Source: Pseudomonas sp. MH9.2 (lineage in GTDB: Bacteria > Pseudomonadota > Gammaproteobacteria > Pseudomonadales > Pseudomonadaceae). From it: a DNA stretch of 64,000 bases. Location: assembly GCF_034353875.1 (NCBI RefSeq), contig NZ_CP133784.1, forward strand, positions 4,492,501-4,556,500, in the 5' to 3' direction. The notes below the pieces were generated by a model, which was not told the DNA's origin, searched no databases, and saw only the letters and a list, made by a program, of their open reading frames with translations. Both the position numbers and the translations under genes were made by a program. The first letter of the stretch is position 1; each line of letters opens with the position of its first letter. Of the stretch, positions 16,965-26,060 are shown piece by piece.

Positions 16965-19849
16965 CGGCGTACCTCGGCCTTTGTTCCTGCGGTGCGTGCC
17001 CGGCGACGTTCGTCGAGTAGGCGTTGTTGTTCGTCGCTGAATGCCTGGTAACGTTTTTGCCACTCGGAAGGGTGGTAGACGCGGCTGACTTCCACGGCGG
17101 TGACCTTGTACTCCGGACAGTTGGTGGCCCAGTCGGAGTTGTCGGTGGTGATGACGTTGGCCCCCGATTCGGGGAAGTGGAAGGTGGTGTACACCACACC
17201 TGGAGCGACCCGTTCGGTGACCCGCGCACGCAGTACGGTCTGTCCGGCGCGGCTGCCGATGCCGACCCAGTCACCTTCATTGATGCCACGGCTCTCGGCG
17301 TCGGTCGGGTGGATTTCCAGGCGGTCTTCGTCGTGCCAGGCGATGTTTTCGGTACGCCGGGTCTGGGCGCCGACGTTGTACTGGCTGAGGATGCGTCCGG
17401 TGGTCAGCAGCAGGGGATAGCGGTTGTTGACCTTTTCCTCGGTGGGCACGTAGCCGGTGAGCATGAAGCGCCCCTTGCCGCGCACGAATTCCTCGATGTG
17501 CATGGTCGGCGTGCCGTCCGGCGCTGCGGCGTTGCACGGCCATTGCAGGCTGCCGTGGCTATCCAGTGCGGCGTAGCTGACGTTGCTGAAGGTCGGCGTC
17601 AGGCTGGCGATTTCATCCATGATTTCCGACGGGTGCTGGTAGTTCATCGGGTAACCCAGGGCGTTGGCCAGGGCCACGGTGCCCTCCCAGTCGGCCTTGC
17701 CGCCCAGCGGTTCCATGACCTTGCGCACGCGCGAAATGCGTCGCTCGGCGTTAGTGAAGGTGCCGTCTTTTTCCAGGAACGAACTGCCCGGCAGGAATAC
17801 GTGGGCGAACTTGGCGGTTTCGTTGAGGAAAATGTCCTGCACCACGATGCATTCCATCGCCGACAGAGCCGAGGTGACGTGCTGGGTATTGGGGTCGCTT
17901 TGGGCGATGTCTTCGCCCTGGCAATACAAGCCCTTAAAGCTGCCGTCCAGGGCTGCCTCGAACATATTGGGAATACGCAGGCCCGGGTCGGGTTGCAAGG
18001 TGACGTTCCAGGCCTGCTCGAACTGCGCCCGAACCACCTCGTTGGAGATGTGTCGGTAGCCAGGCAACTCGTGGGGGAAGGAGCCCATGTCGCAGGAGCC
18101 CTGAACGTTGTTCTGCCCACGCAGCGGGTTCACGCCCACGCCTTCGCGGCCGATGTTGCCAGTGACCATGGCCAGGTTGGCGATGCCCATGACGGCGGTG
18201 CTGCCCTGGCTGTGTTCGGTGACGCCCAGGCCATAATAGATCGCCGCGTTGCCGCCGGTTGCGTACAGACGCGCGGCGGCACGGATGTCGGCAGCGGCGA
18301 CACCGCAGATGGCGCCAAGGAGTTCCGGCGAGTTTTCCGCGCGGCTGACGAACTCGCGCCAGTGGGCGAAATCGCTGCCTTCGCAACGGGCGTCGATAAA
18401 GGCCTGGTTGAGCAGGCCTTCGGTGACGATGACGTGGGCCAGAGCGTTGAGCATGGCGACGTTGGTGCCCGGGCGCAGGGCCAGGTGCAGTTCAGCGCGG
18501 GCATGTACCGAGTCCACCAGATCAATGCGGCGTGGGTCGATGACAATCAGCCGCGCGCCTTCACGCAGGCGGCGTTTGAGCTGGGAGGCGAACACCGGGT
18601 GGGCGTCGCTGGGGTTGGCGCCCATCACCAGAATCACGTCGGCTTGCATTACCGAGTCGAAACTCTGAGTGCCGGCGGACTCGCCAAGGGTTTGTTTCAG
18701 GCCATAGCCGGTCGGCGAGTGGCAGACCCGCGCACAGGTGTCGACGTTATTGTTGCCGAACGCGGCACGCACCAGTTTTTGCACCAGATAGGTTTCTTCG
18801 TTGGTGCAGCGGCTGGAGGTGATGCCACCAATGGAGTCTCGGCCGTATTTTTGCTGCAGACGGCGGAATTCGCTGGCGGCGTAGGTCACCGCCTCATCCC
18901 AGCTGACTTCCTGCCAAGGGTCGTTGATGTGCTTGCGGATCATCGGCGTGGTGATGCGATCCGGGTGGGTGGCGTAGCCCCAGGCAAAGCGCCCTTTGAC
19001 ACAGGAGTGGCCGTGGTTGGCCTGGCCGTTCTTGTCTGGAACCATGCGCACCAGCTGGTCGCCTTTCATCTCGGCGCGGAACGAGCAGCCCACGCCGCAA
19101 TAGGCACAGGTGGTGATCACGGCGCGTTCGGGCTGGCCCAGTTCGACCACGCTTTTTTCCATCAGGGTCGCGGTGGGGCAGGCTTGCACACAGGCGCCGC
19201 AGGACACGCATTCCGAGTCGAGGAAGTTCTCGCCACCGGCGGCCGCGACCCGGGATTCAAAACCGCGCCCGGTAATCGTCAGGGCAAACGTGCCCTGGGT
19301 TTCTTCGCAGGCGCGCACGCAGCGGTTGCAGACGATGCACTTGCTCGGGTCGTAGTCGAAGTAGGGGTTGGAGGTGTCTTTCTTGTCGGCCAGATGGTTG
19401 TCGCCTTCATAGCCGTAACGCACCTCCCGCAGGCCGACCTGGCCGGCGACGGTTTGCAGCTCGCAGTTGCCGTTGGCCGAGCAGGTCAGGCAGTCCAGCG
19501 GGTGATCTGAGATGTACAGCTCCATGACATTGCGGCGCAGGGTGGCAAGCTTCGGCGTCTGGGTGTGCACGCTCATGCCTTCGCTGACCGGCGTGGTGCA
19601 GGACGCCGGGTAGCCGCGCATGCCGTCGATCTCGACCAGGCACATGCGGCAGGAGCCGAAGGCTTCCAGGCTGTCGGTGGCACATAGTTTGGGAATGGTG
19701 GTGCCCAGCAGCGCGGCGGCGCGCATCACCGAGGTCCCTTCGGGCACGCTGATGCTGCGGCCGTCGATGTTCAGGGTGACTTGCACCTGGCTGTCGCGGG
19801 CCGGGGTGCCCAGATCGATATCGGTTTTCGGGTCAAAGAGAGTAATCAT
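16961..19849 (-). CDS. fdsA: NAD-dependent formate dehydrogenase alpha subunit (Mo/W-bis-MGD)
   Basis: A 962-residue catalytic subunit. In order: N-terminal 2Fe-2S domain (C56, C67, C70, C84), His/Cys 4Fe-4S region (HPLDCLTC, C129), two ferredoxin-type clusters (C171/C174/C177/C181 and C214/C217/C220/C224), the molybdopterin-domain cluster (CAYCGVGCS, C283), and the active-site C376-H377 in VCHSPTGYG. The metal ligand is Cys, not selenocysteine. It oxidises formate to CO2 and passes electrons to the beta and gamma subunits. ATG 19849 overlaps the beta-gene stop. No fdhD/fdsC sulfurtransferase is adjacent. Confidence 0.96.
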   Translation of the reverse strand: MITLFDPKTDIDLGTPARDSQVQVTLNIDGRSISVPEGTSVMRAAALLGTTIPKLCATDSLEAFGSCRMCLVEIDGMRGYPASCTTPVSEGMSVHTQTPKLATLRRNVMELYISDHPLDCLTCSANGNCELQTVAGQVGLREVRYGYEGDNHLADKKDTSNPYFDYDPSKCIVCNRCVRACEETQGTFALTITGRGFESRVAAAGGENFLDSECVSCGACVQACPTATLMEKSVVELGQPERAVITTCAYCGVGCSFRAEMKGDQLVRMVPDKNGQANHGHSCVKGRFAWGYATHPDRITTPMIRKHINDPWQEVSWDEAVTYAASEFRRLQQKYGRDSIGGITSSRCTNEETYLVQKLVRAAFGNNNVDTCARVCHSPTGYGLKQTLGESAGTQSFDSVMQADVILVMGANPSDAHPVFASQLKRRLREGARLIVIDPRRIDLVDSVHARAELHLALRPGTNVAMLNALAHVIVTEGLLNQAFIDARCEGSDFAHWREFVSRAENSPELLGAICGVAAADIRAAARLYATGGNAAIYYGLGVTEHSQGSTAVMGIANLAMVTGNIGREGVGVNPLRGQNNVQGSCDMGSFPHELPGYRHISNEVVRAQFEQAWNVTLQPDPGLRIPNMFEAALDGSFKGLYCQGEDIAQSDPNTQHVTSALSAMECIVVQDIFLNETAKFAHVFLPGSSFLEKDGTFTNAERRISRVRKVMEPLGGKADWEGTVALANALGYPMNYQHPSEIMDEIASLTPTFSNVSYAALDSHGSLQWPCNAAAPDGTPTMHIEEFVRGKGRFMLTGYVPTEEKVNNRYPLLLTTGRILSQYNVGAQTRRTENIAWHDEDRLEIHPTDAESRGINEGDWVGIGSRAGQTVLRARVTERVAPGVVYTTFHFPESGANVITTDNSDWATNCPEYKVTAVEVSRVYHPSEWQKRYQAFSDEQQRLLDERRRARTAGTKAEVRR

Positions 19850-21414
19850 TGCTCGGCCTCCGAGGCCAGCAGACCGAAGTCGGCGGGGAAGTGCTTGAGG
19901 GCGCTGGCGACCGGATAGGAGGTCATGCCGCCCAACGCGCACAGCGAACCGTAAAGCATGGTGTCGCACAGGTCCTTGAGGATGATCGCCTGCTCATCAC
20001 GACCGCTCTGGTCAGGTGCGGCCAGCAGGCGGTCGATCACCTCCACGCCCCGGGTCGAGCCGATGCGGCATGGGGTGCATTTGCCACAGGATTCCTCGGC
20101 ACAGAACTGCAGGGCGAAGCGCGCCATACGGGCCATGTCCAGGCTGTCGTCAGCCACCACCACACCACCGTGACCGAGCATGGCGCCGATGGAGGCGAAG
20201 GCTTCGTAATCCAGCGGCGTGTCGAATTGCCCTGGCGGCACCCAGGCGCCGAGGGGGCCGCCAACTTGCGCGGCCTTCAGCGGCCGGCCACTGGCAGTAC
20301 CACCGCCGTAGTCTTCCACCAGTTCCCGCAGGGTCAGGCCAAACGCCCGTTCCACCAGACCGCCGTGACGAATATTGCCCGCCAATTGGAAGGGCATGGT
20401 GCCCAACGAGCGGCCCATGCCGTAATCGCGATAGAACTGCGCACCCTTGGCCAGAATCAACGGCACCGAGGCCAGGGTCAGCACGTTGTGCACCAGGGTC
20501 GGCAGGCCGAACAGACCTTTCAGGGCGGGGATCGGTGGCTTGGCGCGGACAATCCCGCGCTTGCCTTCGAGAGAGTCCAGCAGCGCGGTTTCCTCACCGC
20601 AGATGTAAGCGCCGGCACCGACGCGTACTTCCATATCAAAGGCCTGGCCGCTGCCGACGACATTGGCGCCGAGATAACCGGCGGACCGGGCGATGTCCAG
20701 CGCCTCGCGCAATGTGGCCACGGCCTGTGGATATTCCGAGCGCACATAGATGTAACCGTAGCTGGCCCCGACGGTGAGACCGGCAATGGCCATGCCTTCG
20801 ATCAGCAGGAAGGGGTCGCCTTCCATCAACATGCGATCGGCGAAGGTGCCGGAATCGCCTTCGTCGGCGTTGCACACAATGTATTTCTGCGCAGCCTGGG
20901 TGGCGCGCACCGTGCGCCATTTGATCCCGGCCGGGAAGGCTGCGCCGCCACGGCCACGCAGGCCCGAATCGAACACGGCGGTCGCGGTCTGCTCGCCGCC
21001 CAGAGCGATGGCCCGGGTCAAGCCCTCGAAACCGCCGTGGGCCCGGTAATCCTCCAGGGACAGCGGCCGGGTAATGCCTGCGCGGGCAAACAGCAGGCGT
21101 TGTTGAGTCTTTAGATAAGGCAGTTCCTCCACCAGACCCAAGGCCAGTGGATGGGCGGACGACTCGTCTTGCAATGCATCGAGCAGGGATGGCACATCGG
21201 CAGCGGTCAGCGGGCCGAAGCCGATACGGCCTTGCGGAGTGTCCATTTCCAGCAACGGCTCCAGCCAGTACAGGCCGCGCGAGCTGGTGCGTTGCAGGTC
21301 CAGGGACAGGGACAGTTGGCGTTCCTGGGCCTGAGTGGCAAGGGCCACAGCTACATCATCGGCACCTACGGCACGGGCAAGAGAATCAATCGGCAAATAG
21401 AGGCGCGGCATCAT
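19846..21414 (-). CDS. fdsB: NAD-dependent formate dehydrogenase beta subunit
   Basis: A 522-residue NuoF-like diaphorase. NADH/FMN sites are GLRGRGGAAFPAGIKW and GAYICGEETALLDSLEG. The 4Fe-4S cluster is CAEESCGKCTPCRIGSTRG plus a later Cys in YGSLCALGG. About 100 residues before the NuoF core form the thioredoxin-like N-terminal extension usual in FdsB. It takes electrons from the alpha subunit to NAD+. Two ATGs in tandem (21414, 21411) overlap the gamma stop, giving coupling to fdsG. Confidence 0.95.
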   Translation of the reverse strand: MMPRLYLPIDSLARAVGADDVAVALATQAQERQLSLSLDLQRTSSRGLYWLEPLLEMDTPQGRIGFGPLTAADVPSLLDALQDESSAHPLALGLVEELPYLKTQQRLLFARAGITRPLSLEDYRAHGGFEGLTRAIALGGEQTATAVFDSGLRGRGGAAFPAGIKWRTVRATQAAQKYIVCNADEGDSGTFADRMLMEGDPFLLIEGMAIAGLTVGASYGYIYVRSEYPQAVATLREALDIARSAGYLGANVVGSGQAFDMEVRVGAGAYICGEETALLDSLEGKRGIVRAKPPIPALKGLFGLPTLVHNVLTLASVPLILAKGAQFYRDYGMGRSLGTMPFQLAGNIRHGGLVERAFGLTLRELVEDYGGGTASGRPLKAAQVGGPLGAWVPPGQFDTPLDYEAFASIGAMLGHGGVVVADDSLDMARMARFALQFCAEESCGKCTPCRIGSTRGVEVIDRLLAAPDQSGRDEQAIILKDLCDTMLYGSLCALGGMTSYPVASALKHFPADFGLLASEAEQ

Positions 21415-21887
21415 GCGTCCTCCTGGCAAGCGTCGAGCAATGCATCAAGACGCTCGGCACTGAGCCGCGCATGCACCTGGCCATCCAGCTCCAGGGCGGG
21501 CGAGCAGGCGCAGGCACCGAGGCAATACACCGGGCGCAGACTGATGCTGCCGTCGGCGCTGCTGCCGTGGTCGTCCAGTTGCAGGCGTTCGCGCAACTGC
21601 GCTGCGAGCTGCTCGGCGCCGCGGCTCTGGCAGGACTCGGCGCGGCACAGACGCAGAATATGCCGGGCCGGGGGCGCGGAGCGGAAGTCATGGTAGAAGC
21701 TGATCACCCCGCGAACCTCGGCCTGACTCTGGTTGAGGGCGTGGGCAATCTCGGGGATGGCGGCATCCGGGATGTAACCGATGCCCTCCTGAATCTCATG
21801 AAGAATCGGCAACAGTGCACCGGGGCAGCCCTTGTGGCGCTCCAGCACGCTGTTGACCACAGGCAATTGCAACATCTCATCAGGCAT
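21411..21887 (-). CDS. fdsG: NAD-dependent formate dehydrogenase gamma subunit
   Basis: A 158-residue NuoE-like thioredoxin-fold 2Fe-2S protein. The N-terminal helical part reads VNSVLERHKGCPGALLPILHEIQEGIGYIPDAAI. Cluster cysteines lie in LCRAESCQSRG and VYCLGACACSPAL. It forms the electron relay with the beta subunit. ATG 21887 has GAGGA eight bases upstream and gives the usual family length; an in-frame GTG at 21959 is less likely. First gene of fdsGBAD, so the operon promoter should lie in 21,888-22,100. Confidence 0.94.
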   Translation of the reverse strand: MPDEMLQLPVVNSVLERHKGCPGALLPILHEIQEGIGYIPDAAIPEIAHALNQSQAEVRGVISFYHDFRSAPPARHILRLCRAESCQSRGAEQLAAQLRERLQLDDHGSSADGSISLRPVYCLGACACSPALELDGQVHARLSAERLDALLDACQEDA

Positions 21888-22462
21888 ACAGCATTCCTCA
21901 CGATCACGGGCAAACCAGGCAGTCGCCGGTTGTCCGAAAGTGTCGGCTGCGGCACTCACACCACGTCACGGTATCGTGGCATGTTCAGGCCGTTGACCAG
22001 GGCACCCTTGGCGGGCATCTTGTTGGACCCGGTGCGGTCTTTGCCGCACCTCTTCAGGGCATAAAAGGCAGCTTGCCACGCCGCCTTTGATTCAACGGCA
22101 CCAAAGCGACGTGTTCGGTTCTTTCTACGACCATGCGTTGAGTCTAGAAGAGGGTGGGCCGAGGTGTTGTCCTGAATGCTGTCGAACGAGCTGCGACAGG
22201 TACAGGAGATGAGCCGAGACACTTTGACAAACGCGCGGCATGTCAACCACGTGGCGCGGTGCTGGCCGGGCTCGTCGCGGCGACTCTGCTGGTGGCGCTC
22301 TGGATTTGGTTTCACGGGTAACGCTGGAACTCAGGGTGCTGAGTTGCTAAATCCATGCGAAAGGCAGAAGTATCGAGCAAAGGCACGGGCAACGTTCAGC
22401 TTTCAATTCATAGGGCATGTACCGTAGCCTTTGGACGCAAAAACATGCTCAGGGAAGATCAA
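21888..22462. promoter_or_regulatory. Divergent intergenic region, fds operon / osmC
   Basis: These 575 bp separate fdsGBAD (minus) and the OsmC gene (plus). Short frames exist on both strands but none has a ribosome site plus protein-like composition. Visible structure: a loose dyad ccacg...cgtgg at 21961-21979 close to the fdsG start, and a perfect 7-bp hairpin ggtgcgg/ccgcacc at 22031-22050. No convincing sigma-54 -24/-12 element was found. Confidence 0.4.
22031..22050. other. Perfect 7-bp hairpin upstream of fdsG
   Basis: Stem ggtgcgg and ccgcacc with a 6-nt loop. There is no T run, so a leader structure or operator is as likely as a terminator. Confidence 0.45.
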
Positions 22463-22945
22463 ATGGCAGATAAAGTTCACCGCTACGATGTCCAGGTTGT
22501 CTGGACGGGGAATGAGGGTACAGGTACCTCCTCTTACCGTGGTTACAGTCGCTCGCATGTTATTCAGGCCAAGGGCAAACCCCCGATTAATGGCTCATCC
22601 GACCCCAGTTTTCGAGGTGATCCGACTCGCTGGAACCCGGAGGAACTTCTTCTCGCCTCCTTATCTGCGTGCCATAAACTGTGGTATCTGGGCCTTTGTG
22701 CCGAGGCCGGGATGGTGATCGTGACCTATGTGGATAATCCGCAGGGCACAATGGTCGAGCAAAGCGATGGCGCTGGCCAGTTCACCTCAGTGGTGTTGAG
22801 GCCCAAGGTGACCCTGGCTCCCGGAGCCGATATCGAGAAAGCCCTAGCTCTGCATCATGCCGCCCATGAAAAATGCTTCATTGCGCGCTCTGTTAACTTT
22901 CCGATCAGCCTCGCTCCCGAAATATCGATAGGCTTGAGTACCTAG
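22463..22945 (+). CDS. OsmC-family protein
   Basis: A 160-residue OsmC/Ohr-like protein, usually a thiol-dependent peroxide reductase. It shows the helix with NPEELLLASLSACHKLWYL, containing the first conserved Cys after Glu, and the second Cys in HHAAHEKCFIARSVNFPIS. ATG 22463 has AGGGAAG six bases upstream; the in-frame upstream starts give a tail without family similarity. Divergent from the formate dehydrogenase operon and apparently monocistronic. Confidence 0.9.
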   Translation: MADKVHRYDVQVVWTGNEGTGTSSYRGYSRSHVIQAKGKPPINGSSDPSFRGDPTRWNPEELLLASLSACHKLWYLGLCAEAGMVIVTYVDNPQGTMVEQSDGAGQFTSVVLRPKVTLAPGADIEKALALHHAAHEKCFIARSVNFPISLAPEISIGLST

Positions 22946-22965
22946 TCGTTACCAGCCTGTAACGA
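22946..22965 (+). terminator. Hairpin directly after osmC-family stop
   Basis: Perfect stem tcgttac / gtaacga with a 6-nt loop begins at the base after the TAG. The following T content is modest. Confidence 0.5.
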
Positions 22966-23298
22966 TACGTCTTCTTGTGATTAGGTTGATTTTCACCCAT
23001 GCCGCAGTTCTATCGTTCGAGTTGCCTGCTGCACAGGTCTTCCTCTCAACCTTGATCGGCCCCGCATGGGTAGACGCTTTCGAGTGTTTGCTAGAGGCGC
23101 TTTCCGCCGGTCGCAACAGACAGGAGTCGACCAAAAGCCGCCCATGACCAGGGTTTGCTTTGGGCCGATACGCGAGCGGTAGGACGGGGCGAGCCATGGC
23201 CCTGGTCGCAGGCGTTTGAAATGCACGGCGTTACTCGACAGAATCTCGTCCCGATCCGGCCAAAGGTGCTGGACGTTCGTGGTGAAAAGGGGCTGCAG
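22966..23298. other. Intergenic region before trmK
   Basis: About 330 bp with no ORF I can support; frames antisense to trmK run into it but look like shadows. No repeats seen. Confidence 0.4.
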
Positions 23299-23994
23299 TT
23301 GAACGAACAAACATTGTCTATGCGCCTGGAGCGCGTGGCGGCGCATGTGCCAGCCGATGCGCGCCTGGCCGATATCGGCTCGGATCACGGCTACCTGCCG
23401 GTGGTGTTGATGCGCCGTGGAGCCATCGCAGCAGCGGTGGCCGGCGAGGTGGCGTCGACGCCGTTCCGCTCGGCCGAACGCACCGTGCGCGAGAACGGCC
23501 TGGACCAGCGGATCACCGTGCGCCTGGCCAATGGCCTGGCGGCGATCGAGCCGGGAGACGGGATCACGGCGATCAGCATTTGTGGCATGGGCGGCGAGAC
23601 GATCCGTGACATCCTCGACAGCGGCAAGGCGCGCCTGAGCGGCCAGGAGCGCTTGATCCTGCAGCCCAACGGCGGCGAGCAGCCACTGCGCCAATGGCTG
23701 ATGGAAAATGGCTACCGCATCCTCTGCGAGGAAGTGCTGCGGGAAAACCGTTTCGACTACGAAATCATCGTCGCCGAGCGCGCCGGGCCGGTGATATACA
23801 CCGCCGAGGAGTTGTACTTCGGCCCGCTGCAGATGCAGGCACGCAGCCCGGCGTTCCTGGCCAAGTGGCGGCGCATGCTGCGCCATAAGCAGCAAACCCT
23901 GACCAACTTCGCCCAGGCGCGGCAGGCCGTGCCCGTGGAGAAGTCGCAGGACATCTCCCTGCAGGCCCGGTGGATCACCGAACTGCTGGCTTGA
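23299..23994 (+). CDS. trmK: tRNA (adenine-22-N1)-methyltransferase
   Basis: A 231-residue Rossmann-fold methyltransferase. The SAM-binding motif is LADIGSDHGYLPVVLM. ICGMGGETI is the NPPY-equivalent region of the TrmK/YqfN family, and LILQPNGGEQPLRQWL follows. The enzyme places m1A at position 22 of tRNA. TTG 23299 has AAGGGG seven bases upstream and gives the N-terminus MNEQTLSMRLERVA; a start at ATG 23320 would remove seven residues. The C-terminus has a helical tail (KWRRMLRHKQQTLTNFAQARQA). Monocistronic. Confidence 0.9.
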   Translation: MNEQTLSMRLERVAAHVPADARLADIGSDHGYLPVVLMRRGAIAAAVAGEVASTPFRSAERTVRENGLDQRITVRLANGLAAIEPGDGITAISICGMGGETIRDILDSGKARLSGQERLILQPNGGEQPLRQWLMENGYRILCEEVLRENRFDYEIIVAERAGPVIYTAEELYFGPLQMQARSPAFLAKWRRMLRHKQQTLTNFAQARQAVPVEKSQDISLQARWITELLA

Positions 23995-24006
23995 GCCAGG
24001 TCTAGG

Positions 24007-24061
24007 GTTTGTACGAAAAGTCGTCGAGCGGCAATCAGGCAAGGCGATTTTTCGTACAAAA
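24007..24061. repeat. Short palindromic repeat element
   Basis: A 12-bp perfect inverted repeat tttgtacgaaaa / ttttcgtacaaa flanks about 30 bp. It starts 13 bp after trmK and may double as its terminator. Confidence 0.6.
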
Positions 24062-24129
24062 CATAAGGCAAAGCGAGGGCCAATATGAATCGCCCTCTAA
24101 TTCGTAGACACCGCTGAATAACAGCTTTT

Positions 24130-24313
24130 GGCCGACTCTGTTGAAAAGCCGGCCTTAGTTTCCATGCCAAAAAAGTAATCGCCTGAGATTTAAATCCAGA
24201 GTTTTCGCAGAGGCATTCGGACTGCGATTTCACCTGGCGGCGTGTCAAAAGGCGCTTTCACCGATCAATTTTGCGGCAGTTTGAGAAAGTCGACTTTTTC
24301 AACACAATCGGCC
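24130..24313. repeat. MITE-like element with terminal inverted repeats
   Basis: The left end ggccgactctgttgaaaa (24130-24147) matches the reverse complement of the right end ttttcaacacaatcggcc (24296-24313) at 16 of 18 positions. The 148-bp interior has no ORF. Size and ends fit a non-autonomous miniature element or an insertion-sequence remnant. Confidence 0.55.
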
Positions 24314-24383
24314 GTTTTCTGCCTGTCGCGAAGGACGGCAATCGACCCGTTTCTGCCTGTCGTAACCGGCAGAAGTCGGCCAA

Positions 24384-24538
24384 GGCTGTGTGAAAACGCA
24401 TGCACCGTTTTCAAGTCTGCATTGCTACGTAAAATCTGCCAGCGTCTAGTTGGTCAGCAGATCTGAAATTTGCGTAGGAACGCGATTTTCGTTGCGGTTC
24501 TGACTGTCAAACTCGCTCTAAAACGTTTTCACACAGCC
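24384..24538. repeat. Palindromic-ended repeat, copy A (155 bp)
   Basis: Terminal inverted repeats ggctgtgtgaaaacg (24384-24398) and cgttttcacacagcc (24524-24538) are perfect over 15 bp. The interior is clearly homologous to the element at 29105-29261 in the same orientation, sharing for example tctgaaatttgcgtaggaac. No ORF. Confidence 0.8.
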
Positions 24539-24761
24539 TCGGCCGATAGCTGCCTGTCGCGAAACGCTGCAGTCTCAAGCCACCGATCAAGAGTGCCAAC
24601 GGTCGCCCAATAAGCCGGTGCGTCGCCATAAGATGAAAAAGCGTTCCGTCGCGCTAACGCGTTATCCAGATTGTGCGCAAGCTTCGGTTCATTCCTGCGT
24701 TGTGGCCGGAGGAGGGATCGGCGTGGTAGACGATTCCTCCTCCTGGAGTCCTTGGCGATGA

Positions 24762-26027
24762 TCAGGCTTGCGCCGCGCTCATCCCGCCAGTGGCCATGGA
24801 TTTTTTGCGCACCGCTTGATAGAGCAGGCTGGACACCATGAAGCCCGCAACGGCCAGTATGCTCATCAGGCTGAAGACATAGTTGTAACCCTGTTGACCG
24901 GGGAAGTGATCGAGGATCGCGCCATAGATGACGTAGGCAAACATGCCGGGTGCATAGCCGATCAGGCAACCGATGCCGAAGGCCGAGCCGGTGATGTGTT
25001 GGGGAATGCCGACTTCACCCATGGGGGCCCAGAACACGCCGCGCATGGAGAACACGATCAGGGCGAAGGACAGGGTGGCGGCCATGCCCGCATAGATGAA
25101 GCCCGGGCTTTTCGGAATCAGCATGATCACGCCCATCAGCGGCAACAGCGCCAGGAATGCCCATTTCAGGTAGCGGCTGGTGCTCTTGAACTGCTTGTCG
25201 GCAATGAAACCGCCGGCAGGCCCGCCGAGGATCTTCAGGAAGTACTGGTTGATGATGCCGTAGGCGCCCACCAATGCCACGGGCAACCCGTACATTTCCT
25301 TGAGGTAGGGAATGAAATAGGTCAGGCCGCAGTAGACGATGTAGACCATGAACACGTTGAGGCTGACCAGCCAGATTCCCGGTACCTTGATCGCTTCCAT
25401 CAGGTTCGCCAGACCATTCTTTGGCTTGGCCACCGACTGCGCGTTGCCGCCCTTGAGCAGGAACCAGGTCAGGGTGCCGGCCAGAATGTCGATGACCGAG
25501 TAGAACAGGATCGCCGACTTCAGGCCGGTTTCGCCCGAACCCATGGCGACGAACACGCCCAGGGCGGAAAAGGCCACCAGTGTATCAACCACGCCACGCC
25601 CGCCTTCGAGCAGGCCGAACAACCGGCCTTGCTCCTGATCGTCACCCAGGTTGCGGATGGCTTTGAGCAGCGATGGCCAGAACAGGCAGTCGGCACAGAC
25701 GGCCAACAGACAGAACACGATCAGCAAATTGCTGAAGGGCGGAAAGGTCGCCAGGTACAACCCCAGGCTACCGGTCCCGATCAGGCCGAGGGGGATTAGT
25801 TTGCGCGTGTCGTAGCGATCGGCGAGCAGGCCGCCAATCACAAACAGTGCAGTAGCGATGATCGCGTTGGCGCTCAGCAGCATACCGATTTCAGTGTGGC
25901 TCAAGCCCATCAATTCCTGCATGGGTACATAGAAGGCGTCCTTGAGGTTCGCCAGCTTGTAGATGGTGCCGCCACCTAGGATGAGGATCAGGAATCTGAG
26001 CCATTTGGCCTTGTTTTGAGTTGTCAT
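24762..26027 (-). CDS. MFS transporter
   Basis: A 421-residue inner-membrane major facilitator with about twelve hydrophobic segments. The loop after TM2 (GGLLADRYDTRKLIPLGLIG) is the MFS signature GxLaDRyd.rk. Mid-protein there is a cytoplasmic loop (LLKGGNAQSVAKPKNGLANLMEAI) dividing the two six-helix halves. The substrate cannot be read from the sequence; the adjacent TIM-barrel isomerase gene, 33 bp upstream, suggests a sugar or polyol derivative (inference). ATG 26027 is preceded by GGAGAA. Confidence 0.92.
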   Translation of the reverse strand: MTTQNKAKWLRFLILILGGGTIYKLANLKDAFYVPMQELMGLSHTEIGMLLSANAIIATALFVIGGLLADRYDTRKLIPLGLIGTGSLGLYLATFPPFSNLLIVFCLLAVCADCLFWPSLLKAIRNLGDDQEQGRLFGLLEGGRGVVDTLVAFSALGVFVAMGSGETGLKSAILFYSVIDILAGTLTWFLLKGGNAQSVAKPKNGLANLMEAIKVPGIWLVSLNVFMVYIVYCGLTYFIPYLKEMYGLPVALVGAYGIINQYFLKILGGPAGGFIADKQFKSTSRYLKWAFLALLPLMGVIMLIPKSPGFIYAGMAATLSFALIVFSMRGVFWAPMGEVGIPQHITGSAFGIGCLIGYAPGMFAYVIYGAILDHFPGQQGYNYVFSLMSILAVAGFMVSSLLYQAVRKKSMATGGMSAAQA

Positions 26028-26060
26028 TATTGTTCTCCGGGCGTAATCGGGTCGTCAGGT

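Noticed and set aside
17024..19510. 828-codon plus-strand open frame
   Set aside because: Exactly antisense to fdsA, low-complexity Gly/Val/His composition, no ribosome site; a shadow of GC-rich codon bias.
22993..24042. 349-codon minus-strand open frame
   Set aside because: Antisense to trmK; Arg/His/Gln-rich, no family features.
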